From Pagrus major (taxonomy: Eukaryota > Chordata > Actinopteri > Spariformes > Sparidae), in NCBI RefSeq assembly GCF_040436345.1, contig NC_133235.1:22592660-22656659 (forward strand): DNA of 64,000 nucleotides. The letters are read 5' to 3'. The position numbers and the translations under genes are program-made. The notes below the pieces were generated by a model, which had not been told where the DNA came from, made no database searches, and saw only the letters and a program-made list of their open reading frames with translations. Below are positions 28,391 to 43,300 of the stretch, in pieces; position 1 is the first letter of the stretch; each line of letters begins with the position of its first letter.

Positions 28391-31300
28391 ATTCACAGAG
28401 AAATTAAATGAAAGTTAAAACAGTGCAATATCATATCTATTTGTGCAACAATTCTCCTTTTCTGCACAGCCGCCTCCTCAACATCTATTCCAACCAATCT
28501 GCCACGAATTAGCCTCTAATTAGCAGAATTGCCCTTAATGAGAGCATAACATTTGTGTTGCTGTGTTATCGTAGCCGGAAGGTATAAGAATTGGGTGTTG
28601 GTGGTGGTGGTGGTGGTGGTGGTGGGGGTCATCAATGATTCATATCGAACATTTCATCTCAAAGGGAAGGACCGTTTAACATTCCCCTTGAGTCTGCCTT
28701 GCCCCTGGAGGTGGCAGGTTGTGCCACATATCAAAGGCAGGCAACAGAGGGAGGGCCCTCCAGGAACAGAGCGCGCTAATCCACAGCCACCGTGTTTAAC
28801 ATACAGTCCTCTGTGCATCGAGGTTGGAACCCTTTTGTCTGCTTCTTCTTTAGACCTGTGCCTTGAAGCCGGCGCAGGCTGGGCTGCTCGAAGGTCTCCT
28901 GAGCCTGTGCCCACTGTACAATAATGTAGGTCATCATAGTCTGTGTTTTCCAGCTGGGCGGAGATGGCTGTGTCTCTGCTGCTCTGCATCCACTTTAGAG
29001 GGAGAGAACAGTCTTTTAATCCAAAGGATTATTCAGGATTATTTGAAAGCGTATGTTTCCACTTTGGGGTCATTTTAGTGGATTTCTGCTCTCAGCGCTG
29101 AGGGGACCATATGCAAGTTATTGAAGCTCAAACTAGGCTCTCTAAAACAATTTTAATACAGTATTTATTAACATTAGCTCATGGAAGTTTATGCCTTGAG
29201 TGTTTTGAGCTTCAGTAAAGACAGAGAGGAGTCTAACTGACTGTGTTGATTCAAACAGGCTAACCATTTGAATGCCCTTCAGGTGGGGAATTTCCTGAGC
29301 TGTGTGTTTGTGTTTCAGTTATTACCTGAAATATAATAACCGACACTGTAGACACAGCGTTTTGTCTACGCTCTATGCAGCATTTGTGAAATCCAGCTTC
29401 TCCTTTTTGTATTGACTTGTTGCCAAGTGTTTGCAATATGCAAAATTCACTGTATCATTCAGGTTTCCCACATTGTTAAACCTAAAGAAGCTCTCTATAT
29501 ATAACTGACGGGGGTGTTTCTTGTATAGCCAGTAAAAGTTTGTTGTTTTTGTACTGATTTCTTCCTGAATTATGCATCCACACCCCTGGTTGCTGAGAAT
29601 ATCTTATCAGACATTCAGACATTTCCGCCTGAGTGGTCTCAGGGCTGTAGCCAAGCCAAGATTTTAGAGATACTGAGATCATGAGTGTCTCCCCCCAGTG
29701 CACCCACTCCAGGAGTCAAATTCTGGACTGGAAACAGTGAATCCTTTTTCTTTTTTTTTGGTCATTTATTGAGTCTAAAGATACTGGAATCATGGAATAA
29801 ATACCCCCCCAGTTAGCAATGCAGCTAGGAGTCCAGACTGGGAGTTTGGAGAACCGGGGTGCTGAAGCACAGCAGCTTCAGACCAGGACAAGTCGGGGCT
29901 AGCTGGTTAGCATGCTAATTTCAGTATATAGCTTCGCAACACACTACATAGACGTCAGAACTGTTATTCACATTCTGTTGATAATTTAAACTTTTGAATG
30001 TTTTCAAAAAACAGTTTTTACCATATGTCAAAGACATCAATAGACTGTGTTGCAGAGAAATCTACTGAAGTTAGCTACTTTGTACCTCAGGAGTTGATAG
30101 TCCGATAGTAAACAACACCTACGCTCCCCGGGCTTCCAGCTCCCAGTCCAGGCAGAGTCAGCGAATAGCAGCACTACCTGCACGGCTAATTGAGCTAATT
30201 AGCTATCGGCAGCTACAGTTAGCATCAGTTAGCGGTTACTCTGGTGATATGCTGCCCCCTATTCACTTGGATTATGACTTCAACGCGTAGGAGAGTCTTA
30301 CATATTGCACCTTTAATTTCATCCGCCATCATTGAGGTGTCTCGGAGAAAATGGGATAAAACACGTTTCAATCACTGCAGCACTGTGAGGGTACAAACTA
30401 TAACAATGAACACATTGAATAAACACAGTTATATGTGTGTTTTGACAGGTTGTGTTTATGGTCACTTACACTGTCCATTGTGTTATTGTATGAGCAAGAG
30501 GTGAGTCTTGTGTTTTTAAACAAAGGTGGGGGCTAATCAACCTCTTACTGACATTTTGACATGTGAGAGTGGTGTGGAAACAGCTTTTCTATCAGCCACC
30601 CTCTGTTTCCTGTTGTTTTTGAGACAATTTGGGCCTAAAATAGGAGTGCCCACTAATCGTTGTTGAGTCTAAGCATCACCGGTGAGTCAAATATTCTTTC
30701 GGTTAAACAAAACTATCTGCCCTTTAGAAATAACAAAGCCGTTACTGTATTTGCAAAACCCAGCTGAGGGTGAAACGGCTGCCATCCTGTACTGATTGCT
30801 TCCCACACTCCGGGATGTAAAACACTGTCCTCTCATTGTCCTCAACAAACTGTATGAATTCCTCCTTTGTGGAGGCTGAGATTGCACTCATCAGGGGACG
30901 ATTGCATTTCGGCGGCAGCCTCACCCACACACGGTGCACCTGTGTTTATTTACACGCCCCTGCAGTAAATACCAAGTGATTGAACAAAGTGGCAGACGCC
31001 GTTCGACTTCTGAAATTACATGCTTGACCTCAGACATTTGACTGACTGAGGGGGCGGCACCGAGCGAAATGCCAAAATGAAAACAGCGGTTTCACAACTT
31101 TGGAAGGGCGACTGAGAACAGTTTCAGATATGATGTTGAGAAATGACTTTCTTTAGTCGAAAGTGTAATATGTCACAGGATTAATCCTATCAGCTTTGGT
31201 AATCCCTTTACTCTTCCTGTCGGGCCACCACGAGGTTGGCTTCATGATCTCATGACTTTTCATCGAGCATCGTCATAATTTGTCCAATACTTTGGTTACC

Positions 31301-34300
31301 TTGCAAAGTAGTTAAACTTGCGGGATCACATGATCGCGTGGCCGACCCACAGTGGTTAGGACCAGTCAGCCTCCTGTAAGGAACTACTGGCAGCTATGGG
31401 CGCGGTTACATTGTGAGGACCAATGAGAGCAGAGACTTTTCATTAGATACCAGTGGCGGTTCCTAAAGAAATAAAAAGAACGGCACTGAAGGTTTTTCTT
31501 GATGAAAAACATGTTTTCAGTCTTTTGTCGACTGGCTTGATTCACCTACTCCGTTGCTAGCGCTCTCCTACTACTTCATATGTATGCTCACACTCTACAC
31601 CAGATGACAAACGTGGTGAACATACCTGCTGTTAGCATGCCATGCAGACATGAGCATTTAGCTCTGTGCAGACTCACAGAGCGGCTAGCACGGTTGTGTC
31701 GTCTTTTCATAGACGAGAAGAAGGAGTTGAAAGCCTTTTTTTTAAGTCTCAAACAGCAGGATCATGTGTCTGAGGAATGCTGCTAGCCAGGTGGCCTATT
31801 TCTCTGTCTATTACAGGTGTGTGTCTATTTGAAAGGAAAACAATGTAAGTTGGCTTGGGTTGGGTCCATCCTGTGGGGGATTCCCTGAGCACAATCTGCT
31901 CGTCCACGGGTGGGACCTGCATGTTACTACGGTATTTGCGGGCATCTGGCTGCGCCCCTCTCCTCCCTTGTTGAGGCTGAGTGGATCTGGGACAGCGCGG
32001 GGGAAGTCATTAATCTCCATATAGGTGACATGTCTGCCGAGTAGAGGAGGGAGGGAAAAAAAACCCAAGCAAACTCACTCACAAAGGAGGCACATGCAGC
32101 TAAAAAAAATCTCTCACTTACAAACAATTTGTGTCTTCAAGATGCAAATTTGATCCGTTAAACACCAGGCAACACTATCTGCGGCTACGTTCAGGAGGTG
32201 CTCGTGGGTTTCCTCATGAACTGTTTTCCCAACAGAAAGAAGTCTGCATTTTCAGTGAAAGGAAAGCTCCGCGTGAGGAATGACCATCCGTCCTGAGACA
32301 GAAATCCTCTCTTTCCACTCTGCGTGCTGCCACAGTTTCATTTTTTTCATCTGTTAATTCGTGGCTGTTAATCACACAGAATCAGTTTGCGAGACGAACT
32401 CCACTCTATTATTTCCAGCAATCAGACAGAGGAACAAACGATTACTCATGCAAATAGCATGTAGGGTGTTTCCCTCCCACCCCTTCATTTCAAAACAGAG
32501 AAACAGAAACATAATTTCACTGCGTCTGACAATGTTATCTCCTCATGTGGACTCTCAGCTCTGTAATGGAGACTGCACACCACAAAAGAGCAGCCCAGCG
32601 TGGCGAGAAGCAGCCAAGATATTCCCCCTGTACTGTACCCCTTTTGCTGCGCAGGCCTCGGTCGCTCACCATCTGCCGCTGCTGTGTTTACATCCATCAG
32701 CCCGGCAACTGTAATCTCAGAAACATTTCCTGCAGACGCAGGCAGCTCTGGATCGGTCTGACATGAATACTTTCTTTCACGAGCAGGCCCGAGAGATCTC
32801 GAAGTCTTGCTGCTAACTGGGTCTCTTAGATGCTCCGAGCAGAAAGACCTTTGTTCCAGATATTCAGTCCTGCGTGTGGAAAGCACATTTACCGTGCCTT
32901 GACAGTTTGGGTGATGCAGTTTGAGTGACTAAGAGACCGATTTGGTCAGTTTTCATGCTGAGATCACCTACATCTGAATGTGTTCACAAAGGAAAATTGT
33001 AGATTTTTAGTCCTTTTTGTGTCAATTTCCTCCAAAAAACACATCACCCCCAGAGCCTTTCAATACATAGAACAACAAACATAAGGTTTTCTTGCAGCTG
33101 GATATGATGCAATGAATAATTTAGCTATTTACTCGAAATTTGAGCTGCAGTCCTTTTATTTTCTGACAATAAAATCAAGTTGTTCCTCAAACTGTAGACA
33201 CGCTGTCAGTCTTAATTACAGAAAAGGCTGCTATCGTGAAGACAGAGTAACACTCGCTGAAGCTAAATTCACCCAAACAAAGGATATCTACCATACTGTT
33301 GACTAGATCGTGAGGTCAGACATTCAGTTCGATCTCTTTCCAGCTTGACATGACACTCCTTGCTTTTTATGTCGTGTGTACTCCATTCTTTACCATTCCA
33401 CACATGCCGAGCATTTCTCCGACACGACGTAAACATGCACCTTTGTTGTACTTGGAAATCACGCTAGCAGCACACAGTTGTGTTACCGTTTCTACGACAT
33501 CATTCTGGTGCTTTGTGAGTGTTGTGTCTATTTCCACGACCTCACCTCTCCCCCTGAGACCCTCCACCCCGTCCTGTGAGCTTATTTCTGGGCCTCCTCA
33601 GGAGAGCCGGAGGAATGTCTGCTGGGGAGCAGCGACTGTAAATAAATAATGGAGACGACCTGGGTGTTTCTTTCCTGAGCGGCCGGTGAGGGGTGTGAGT
33701 GATTTTATCAGTGGATAATCATGACATGCGTGTGTCTGCGGTTTTTGCTTGTTTATTTTGTGCCTCGTGTGTACGCCTCTGGGGCCATGTGAGCCTACAG
33801 ATTGTGAATCCAGCCATATGATTGTGTTTCCTTTTATTATTTTGCTCCAGTCGGTAATCACCTCAACCTGCTGTTTTCCTGTTTCATGAGGGACACGTGC
33901 CTGAGCTGTTTAAAAGCACTGCTTTCCCAGTCAGCACACACACTGATGAATAATATATGGAGCAGATAAACTCGGACACTAAATGGATGTCCCTCAAGTA
34001 GAACCCCAAAGGCTGTCTGCGCTCCAGTCGAGAAATTACCTCTTCTTCATCCTCTTTCTCCCTCCTGTCTGTCACTTACCCCACCGCCATAAACATACAC
34101 TCATCGACACACATCCACGTGCCCCAATCCCTTCACAAACAACACACTAATACCCTGATTCCTGGCTTTTAGTGTCAGGTAACGCTCCACATCCCTGAAA
34201 AATGCAGGGACACGTGAGAGGCCTCTAAATATAGACGTGTTGCCGTCACTGCTCCCGTGTGGTCCTTTAATTGTCATGTTACACATAAATCCCTGCCCTG

Positions 34301-37300
34301 TTTGCTTCCGTGCTACGCTCACATCACAAACCCGCCGCCAATCTGCATGAAAAAAAAAAGTCCTAATGAACCATTCGAGACGGCAGATGAAAAGGGTTTT
34401 CCACCTTTCCTGTCATGGTGGGAACTGGATAATGAGAAGCCTACCGAGACACTAGTTGACTTTGCCACTGGGCACACCCTTGCAAGCTGCGCAGCATATC
34501 AATATAGGGCAAGGTTAAACGGTTCCTCCCATTGTCTAGCTACCGTAGATATTTTTGGGACAAACCCCCAAAAGGGTTATAAAAGAGATTTGATATTCTC
34601 AATTAATTTCGAGAGCAACAATAGCCGCTGCTGTTTGAAATGCAGCTGGGAGTGTCTCGTAAATGACTTTCTCATTCGCAGACTGAGCCTGTTGCATGCA
34701 TAGGACAACCTAAATAGTTGTTAAAGGGTCAGTTCGCCCAAAATCACAGACACAGGATTTTCCTCTGGGAGCTATTTCCTCCCAATATAAAATGTAAACA
34801 CAGGCGTTTGGGGAATTACCACAGTATCCGCTACATTGTTTCTGGGAAGCCTTTCAAGAGTTTTATTTTCATGATGATGATAAATACATTATCATTCACC
34901 TCCACTGTATTGTTGTAGTGGCAGAACACTGAGCAGAAAAGATTGTAAAGCAGTAATTACCAATGTTTTGGCTGCTTGGGGGCAATCACAGAGAACACTG
35001 GAATTGGTAGCTTTCCCTGTTCTGCCATTGAAAGAGCCACCTCTTTAACACTCTGTAACAGTGATTACTCTTGGAATATCGAGCTATTTAACGCTCATTT
35101 TAACAAGAAATTAATGCTTACAGCAGCTTTAACTTGCGTCAATTACGTAATGTAACCCAAACCATCATCTTGTGCTACCGTTTCACAACACTAACCATGT
35201 GTTGGAAACGCTTTCTGGTACCTTGTGTGTCAAAACGTCATCAATGACGTCCTGACATAGACATATCTCCTGTTGTCTTTTGGCTAATAACACACTTAGC
35301 AGTCGCAGAGCAACATCAGCATTCATTTTGACATCATGAATTTTAAGTTCAACACTCCCTTTTGCTTTTGGTTCTGTTTTGGTCTCCACCAACACCTGGG
35401 GGAAATATCTCTCTCTTTAGCTGCTAAACGCTACACTGTTCACCAGCTAGTCATTGATATTGTCTGCTCGGCAGGTAGCATACAGTGATGAGGTGGAACC
35501 AAAACAATATAGTTGCAGGTTCTTACATCAAAACAATGAGCCAAAAGTAGCTAAAATGCCCCTTAGAGCTAAAGGGAAACTGCAGTCGGGGGATATTTCA
35601 TCAAGCGTTAATAAAAATATGGACTGTTGCAGTTTTCTGAAATGGAACCATGTGCACAGCTAAATACCACCAGGACTAAATTAAAAAATATGTTTTCGTG
35701 ATTTGTGTGAACTGACCCTTTAGGGCCTGTAGAGTTTATATATACACACAGAGGCAGGCAAACACAGAAGCGGATGTACTGGTGCAAATCAGTTATTTGC
35801 TTTCCACGAAATGGCTGTGTACACACTCACGCGCATCTGCATACACACATGTACTGTGGCACATCAGCATGTACACACAGAAGCGGATGTGGGAGTGTGA
35901 ATCAATAATGCTGTGTTGTCACAGGGTGACATGTGAGCCATGGCAGGGAGCAGATGGCCCCGGGGTGCCTAGCTTCCTGTTAGCCATGCCATTCAGCCTC
36001 AACACACACACACACACATACGACTACCATCTCCGCTGGGATTTCCCGGTGCAACTAGCCACAGCACTGGCCATTAACAAACAGCATGCCATTATTGGCT
36101 CGTCTCTGAAATGCTGAGTACATGCCCTCCCAAAAAAAATGACAACAGCCAGATAATGGTAAATAGATTTCGGTGCCTCGTCCACAGAGGTCTGGGGTAA
36201 ATAATTCTCTGGACCCCCTCCCCAATGTGATTTTTTGCCAGCAGAGCACATAGCCCCTAGGAAATCTGATCTGTTCCAGTGGACGCTGAGTGAGGTCAGC
36301 CGCTGCTCGGATATCACTTCGACTATGTTGTATTGATTGAGCATTTCCGATGGTTTGTGTTGGTATCTCTGAGCAAAGACTCAATTAACGCAGTGAACCT
36401 GTGGCTGTGAATGTCAGATTGTATATGAGGGTGATTCATCCAAATTGATGCTGTAGGAGAGAGAGTCTCTGTGGAAAGACCTTGGCGAGATGTTTTAGCA
36501 CTTTTATGCTGACGGCTTTCAAGCGGTGTGTGTGTGTGTGTGGGTGTGTGCGTGTGCCCTGACTCCTGGTAAGACAGCACCACCCTGCTGGCAGTCACCT
36601 TTGATGCCGACTGATTAGGTTTGAAGTGCAGAGAAAACTATACGCCCCTGATGTTTGGAAGATAAAAGCTTAGCCGAGGGAACGTTGCTGCTACGTATTG
36701 TTTCAGGGCAGCGAACGGCGCTCACGAAACTCCTCGCCATTCTGAACTCTTGATGTTCGCCCATGCCAACAACCAAATCTTGTCAGCATGCTGCGATGCA
36801 CAGACATTTTGTCGCTGTCACAGATAACCCCTGTTGTTTTCAGAGGACTACCACTGCATGCTGCTTCTGACAGGGATATCTTGCCGGCAGAGGCGTAACC
36901 CAGTACTGCCACGGCGTTATATTACATCAATTTCACTGGGTCGACTCTGATGGTTTGCTGCCTTTAATTGGTTGTTGGGCTGTCATTACAACTTCAAATA
37001 GTGACAGATACTTCAAAGACGGCAGGGAGAGTAGAAACAAGGAGAACTGACAGTGATTCCTTTTCTTCTTAGGTATTTTGTTGAGCATTTTTTGGTATTT
37101 TTTGACAATGCAGTTATGATTTTTTTGCAGGATGCAGTCATCTCAGAGCAAATCTTTTATGATGCCTGGATTCAGTTATGTCAGGCGCCATTTTTCTTTA
37201 TAGAGGAGCATTAACTGTGACATGTCTAGACGAGTCTAATGTCGGCAAATTTAACCACCAGAAGTTTAATTAACTTTGCAAATTGACCTATAAAGTGCTT

Positions 37301-40300
37301 CATTTATCTTTCACATTCTGTGGTGAGAAAAAAAGAAGAAAGAGGCCATAAGTGTGTATTTTCTCTCGTTTAATCAACAGAATTAAACCATACATTGTAA
37401 AAAAAAGAGATCTTTGATTGTGCCTGCCAAATTATCAGCTAGCTTTACGAACTCATTTTCTGATACCAACCAATCTATCACGGCAGGCACTCAGACCCAT
37501 CGACCTTCAACGTCTCCAGATTTGAATTAATGGTAATCCACATTCCTGCACTGCAGGGAGGACAGGGGGTTAAAAAATATTCCTGGATGAAATGACTGGA
37601 CTTCACAAGGTGTCTTTGATCAAGAGGTGAGGCTAACAGGGAGAGATGGAAAGGCACGCAAGCAGAGGAGGCCTATAAAGCCAGAAACAGGCAGTCCAGT
37701 CCTTCTTTACTGCCAAATGTGCTGCAGCCAGGTCGAGACTGCTGGAGTAATTGCTGGAAAAAAAATGTATGGATGGCTGGCAAAATACGATCAGGCCACC
37801 AGGGCTGAGGCCAAACGGAGCTAGTAGAGCAAATGGCTTTGATTTCTTTGAGTTGGAGAAGTAGGAGTAGATTTGCTCACTCCATAGAAATTTATAGAGC
37901 AAACTTGGATAAAGTTGCCTGTTAAAGTCATCTGACTCAACAATCATCTGATTCTCAGCTGATCCATCTGCTGACTTAGAAAACAGAGGAATGTACTCGT
38001 GAAAACATCCACATGGGCATTACGTAGCACAAAATAAAAATAAAAGACACATTTTTAACAGCTGCAGCTCAATATACAGTATTAAAATCCCCCTCCAGTA
38101 AAAAATGTGTTTTTCTTCTTGTTCCTACAGTTGAATGTTTGAGCTTCACTGTATACAATGATGTATGTGCAGAGTTCGACACTAGAAGGTTGTTTCCACA
38201 TTAATCTACTGTCTACCTAAGTGTTAATTTTTTCTGTGCTCACTTAAAATCTGATTTTAAGAGGCGGCCCTACGAGCATGATTTGTGACATCACAAATAG
38301 TTTGGAAGCCAATCCTGGTCCAATATTTGTATATTATATAGGTGCAATTTAAAGGATTGTAATGCCACAATTATACTTTTGTTCTGCAAAAACCATGTCA
38401 GGCACACATTGGAGAATTTTAAGCTATGGCCAGAGTTTAAAATATTCAAAAAATGAACCAACATTATCAACACAATGTAAAGAAACAACATTATTGATGT
38501 GCTACATGCTAGTTAGCCAACCCTGGCCCGTCATGTCTCGTACTCGTATCTTGTATACCCCTTTGTACCTCAAGAGGTGATTGTTTGATACCCCCTAGTT
38601 GATACCCCACCTGCTGTGTCTTCTCGTCCTCAAAGTCATAGCTGCTGTAAATCGCCTCCTTACTGTATCCCTTGTCTTCAAACCAACCTACACCGGTCTC
38701 AGAGGCTGTGTTCAGTCCAAGTCTGGTCCCCAATACCACACATGATTCTTGCCGATGTCGGCGCGAGTTACCTAGAAAAGATGTAGTATGGGGAATGTTT
38801 GCTAACTGGGAACACGTTGGCGAGACGTCTGCAAGTGGGAAGATGTCTCTCAGTCGGCAAATGCTCTCCGTACTACTTCTTTCCAACGTTACTTCCCTTC
38901 ATCAGACCAACGTCTGCTAAACGTATATGTGCTATCTTGGATGTTAAGTTGTGCTCACTGTTAGGCGGCTGAACCCAATTGAGCTGAGCCCTGATGCCCG
39001 AATATTACTCCCCCTGTGACTCGAGGACATGATCCAGGCAGACTCCCGTTAGCTAAAGCGGAGAGTATGCAGTGCTGCCCCTTATAGTTGTATAGAAATA
39101 CCTTCAAATTCTGGCAATTTCTTACAAATTACAGCTTTTATACATGAACGGAGAGGATCTTTATATTCTGAGGCAGTATATTCTAATATTCACTGCACAT
39201 CAGCATCAACAGCTCACAACAGGCAGTCAGTGAACGCCACTAATGACATTTTCCATGGATTATTCCAGAGAGAAATGCCAAAATACAAAAAAAAAAACCC
39301 TCCTCTATTATGAAACTGACATGTGCCTTATTAGCTTTCTGCACATTTTCACAGCAGACCTTCAGTGTCACAATAGGCAACTTATTATCATTCATCAGGT
39401 AGGCTGTGCTTGTTTTCCTTTGGCCTCAGCACACAGACAGAGAAGGTCACACAGCTCTCAGCGAGTCAACCTGCTCCAGATAGTTCAAACAATCGGTCGT
39501 TTTTTAAAGCGCGCTGCTCGACACAGCTCTCTCCAAAAGTCTCATGTGAGTCTCATTGAACTCAGAGGATCAAGGACCAGAAATAGAAGTAGTGTCAACC
39601 CAGGCATTTAACTCCTTGATTAGGTTTTAATAACATCCATTTACATCTATAAAAAAAGATTTAATGTAGTTATTATGTTACATAACGCGAGCGTGTGTTG
39701 TAGCTGAGTTTCTTGCAGTCCGCTCGGTTATCTCAAGGTTCATTCCTTCTCATATCAGGCCTCTCGAGCGCACACAGTGCAGTTGTTTGTCTCCACACAT
39801 CAATGCATTCCTCTCATTCCTCTCTCCCCCCGGATGAAAATCAGCTGGTTGCCTGAGAGAGGTCATTGAACTTTTCCCCAGTATTCCAACACTGAGAAGG
39901 AGAAAAAAGGAGGAGGAGGAAGAGTCTTCTCAGTGTGAAGAACGTCGGAGTTCATTCGAGGAAGTAAACATAATAACAGGCTGTGGATTTATGCTTAGAT
40001 TTCTCAGCCGGAAGTTAAATTGCATAAGAATGACTATTGCTTCCCCTTCCCCCCCTCCTCACAGTGACCTCATGTTCCATAGAGAAGTTTTGTCACGCAT
40101 TTCACAATTTCAGCCCTCATTCTGTTTCCGTTCCCGTATTGAGTTTTGTCCTCCAACACGACACCTTCTTTTTCAAATTCTCTGACGCAAATATGACAGC
40201 GGCAGACGGAGGTGGAGGAAGTGTGAACTACCAGTAAAACACTGTGAGAATACTCCATTACAAGTATCCAAAAACCTGCTTATTCAATTAACTTTTCAGC

Positions 40301-43300
40301 TCAGTTTTGGTTCTTCTCAGGTGAGATGATGTCATATAACCGTGCGTCAATCGGGATTTAACTGTATTTGAACTGAAAATGTGTTGACAGTCGAGCGGTT
40401 GTTGGTTCATGTTGTTCACCGTCAATCAAATCTGATCAATCTACACCCACGCAGTCCAGATGAAGCACATTAGCCGAGTTCTTGACGGTTTAAATTATAA
40501 TAAATTATACATTTGGATTTTTCCTCATTTAATCATGAATATTTAATACTATATAGAGATATTTAAGATTTGACAGAAGGGTTTCAGGGGCTTTAAGTTG
40601 ATATACAGAAGTATTATTAGCAAAAAGTACTTAGGCAGAATAGCAGTCCCTGTGACTGATAACATTAAAGTTAATAATGGGATTGGTTCCACACAGTAGA
40701 TTCATAGTTCGGTTTCCTCTGACAACTGCGAAAAATGTATGAATGGTGAAAGAGAGAGACAAATGGTTTGACTTCAAATAACTACTTCCTTAAAACAATC
40801 AACACTGACTTTTGCTGTCACACAGGAAATTAACCCTGGTCTGCTGTGTGAAAGTCATGTGTGTGATACACCCAGAAACCTCACTAAACTGCGCCTGTTT
40901 CACAATGTTAACATCACATTTATTACATAACCTAAAGCTGCCGTTAGCAATTTATACATTTTCTTAATTAAAATAAGTGTTAAATAGCTCCATATTCAAA
41001 CAGTAATCACTGTTATAGAGTGTTTGGTCAGTAATTCACAACTTTTTTCCTCCTTAAAGTCATTTTCTGGTATCCCTGCCCACATTATCCAATCAGGACA
41101 GAGAACTACATAAAGAGGCGGTCCTGTCTGCCTGTGAACGTGCAGAGCGGGATCCTCGGACAGGAAGTTAGCTAAAATGACAGCAACGCTAACAGCAGCT
41201 TTATCTTACGTACGTTTGTGAACAAGCTTCATTCTTACCATGTTTTCAGGTACTGTGTTCTCAGCAAAACGGATACACTTACTGTATGTTGAAGCTAGTT
41301 TTAACTACATGACAGTTTGATTGTTTAGTCGCGTTGTTCCCAAATAAGGAGTCGGTTCCCTCCAAAGGTTTCGCTCACGAGATAAATCTAGGGGGTCATC
41401 AGATGATTCATGAGAGAGGAAAGAAGAAAAATCAAAGTTTCTGCAACACAAATTTGTGTTAATTGTTTGCACTTCTCTCTTTCTCTTTTAATTTGACTTC
41501 TTTAGACCTTTAGCACTTATTGAAGTGAAACCATGTTAAAACATCTCTTTTATAAGCCTATCATACAGTTTTATAAGGTAAAATCTTAAACTGAAAAGTA
41601 ACTACAGCTGTCAGATAAATGTAGTGTAGAGAAGAGCATAATACATAATACCCTTTGAAATGTGGTGCAGTAGAGAAATATAGTACAAAAACCAAATACT
41701 TCAAGTGCCATTAATGTACATAGTTACTTTCCACCACTGGCAGATGTCCCCACTTTGACTTTGTGGAAAATTTTCATTGTGGTTCGGCTCCTCTTCTCTC
41801 CACTTCAAAGGTGCTCCTGAGGGAGCTGCACCTCAAGCGGATTATTGTTTTCTCCGACATTATCGGACATCTGAGATCCTCGATCTGCTCGGCCCCGTCC
41901 CCGACTGTGGCCTCTCTCATTTACATGGGTACACGGAGGAACACTGCTGAACCTGAAACCTGGCCTGCATGTTCTCCAATCACGTAAACCGCTCCGCTAT
42001 CTTGTTGCCAAAACCGACAAGCTTTTTTCATTCAGCGGCCGACGTTACAAGACGTCTTCTGTATGAAAGAGGACACCCTGAGAGGCACCTCGCGTGCGTC
42101 GAGCTTTGATGTTCTCATACTTTCTCCTTCGCTGACATGTTTTAATTCTCTGTTAGATGAGTTTACGCTCCATTTGTTTGGCGGCGCTTCCTAAAGTACA
42201 GGGGGAAACTTGGAATTTCATCAAAGGGAAAAAATCACAACATTCCTGCTCGTTGTGATCATAAACTTGCCCCTTTTGTTGCTTTTTCTTGGAGCTAGGA
42301 TTTAGGAGTCAGTTAATGGTTCAAAACAAATACAAATCTCTTAGTTACAGTGTCTAACCAACTGTAGCTCTCTCCGCTTGCCGCTCCCCCTCCCTTTCTC
42401 CACGGTATTAGTATGACTACATGTTTGGCCTGCCTCTAGTCTTTCCCTAGTTACCCGCACAGAGTCTGTGATTTAACCATACTTGGCTCTACCACAGAGA
42501 AGCCATAGTCTCAAAGCAGACAGTGATGTCATACCCGCAGCATCTGGCACAGGAAGTGACTTAACGCTAACCGAACTGTCAAGCTCTTTTACAAAGACGT
42601 CCACAATCGCCGCCTCTGTGAAAAGCCCCTTTTTGAACATCATGATTGTGTCATTCTCTTACACTCGGCCGTGAAACAAAAGCACTTTGATTCGAGCTTT
42701 AAAAACCACAACAGCAGAAAAAAGCTGAACGCATCGTTTCAAGAAAATCAAAAACCGAGTGACTTCATTTCTTGAGCTGCAGATGGTGTTCCCACACATC
42801 CCATTCATTATACAGTAGTCGCCCGGCTCAGATCAGTCGGTCTATTTTCAGCTCCGCTGCATTTGTGGTTGTGTGGTCCCAAGGTCTTAAGGGGTCAGTG
42901 GATACGACTTTTTAAGGCTCCAAGCAGCGTGCCGGCGCGTTCACAGGAAATGAGCCTCTCCCTTGGGTTGTGTTTGTCACAGGAGAAGCAACAGGCCACC
43001 TGGGAATCTGCTGGTTCCCACGGTCTCTATCAGAGGTTGCTATCTGTACCAATCAGGCAGAGCGGCTCAGTTATGGGGTGGGCTCCCACGCTCCCTTGTT
43101 TTTCTGAAGTAAGAGGCAATCCGAAGCTGATTTAAAGCCGATAGAGCAAATGTGAAAGTTTTACCTCGCTGTTTAATCATTAACCCAAACTGTGGAGTGA
43201 ATGAGCGCTTCGGCGTGTTTTAAATGCCACAGATGCTACTCCAATTTACCAAGTGGCCCTTTACACGAGTGCCCCTGCATTCCTGAGTGCAAAGTTTTGA

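Noticed and set aside
34257-34703. 148-codon open frame as a nested gene
   Set aside because: No recognisable domain, signal or splice context, and composition typical of non-coding intron.
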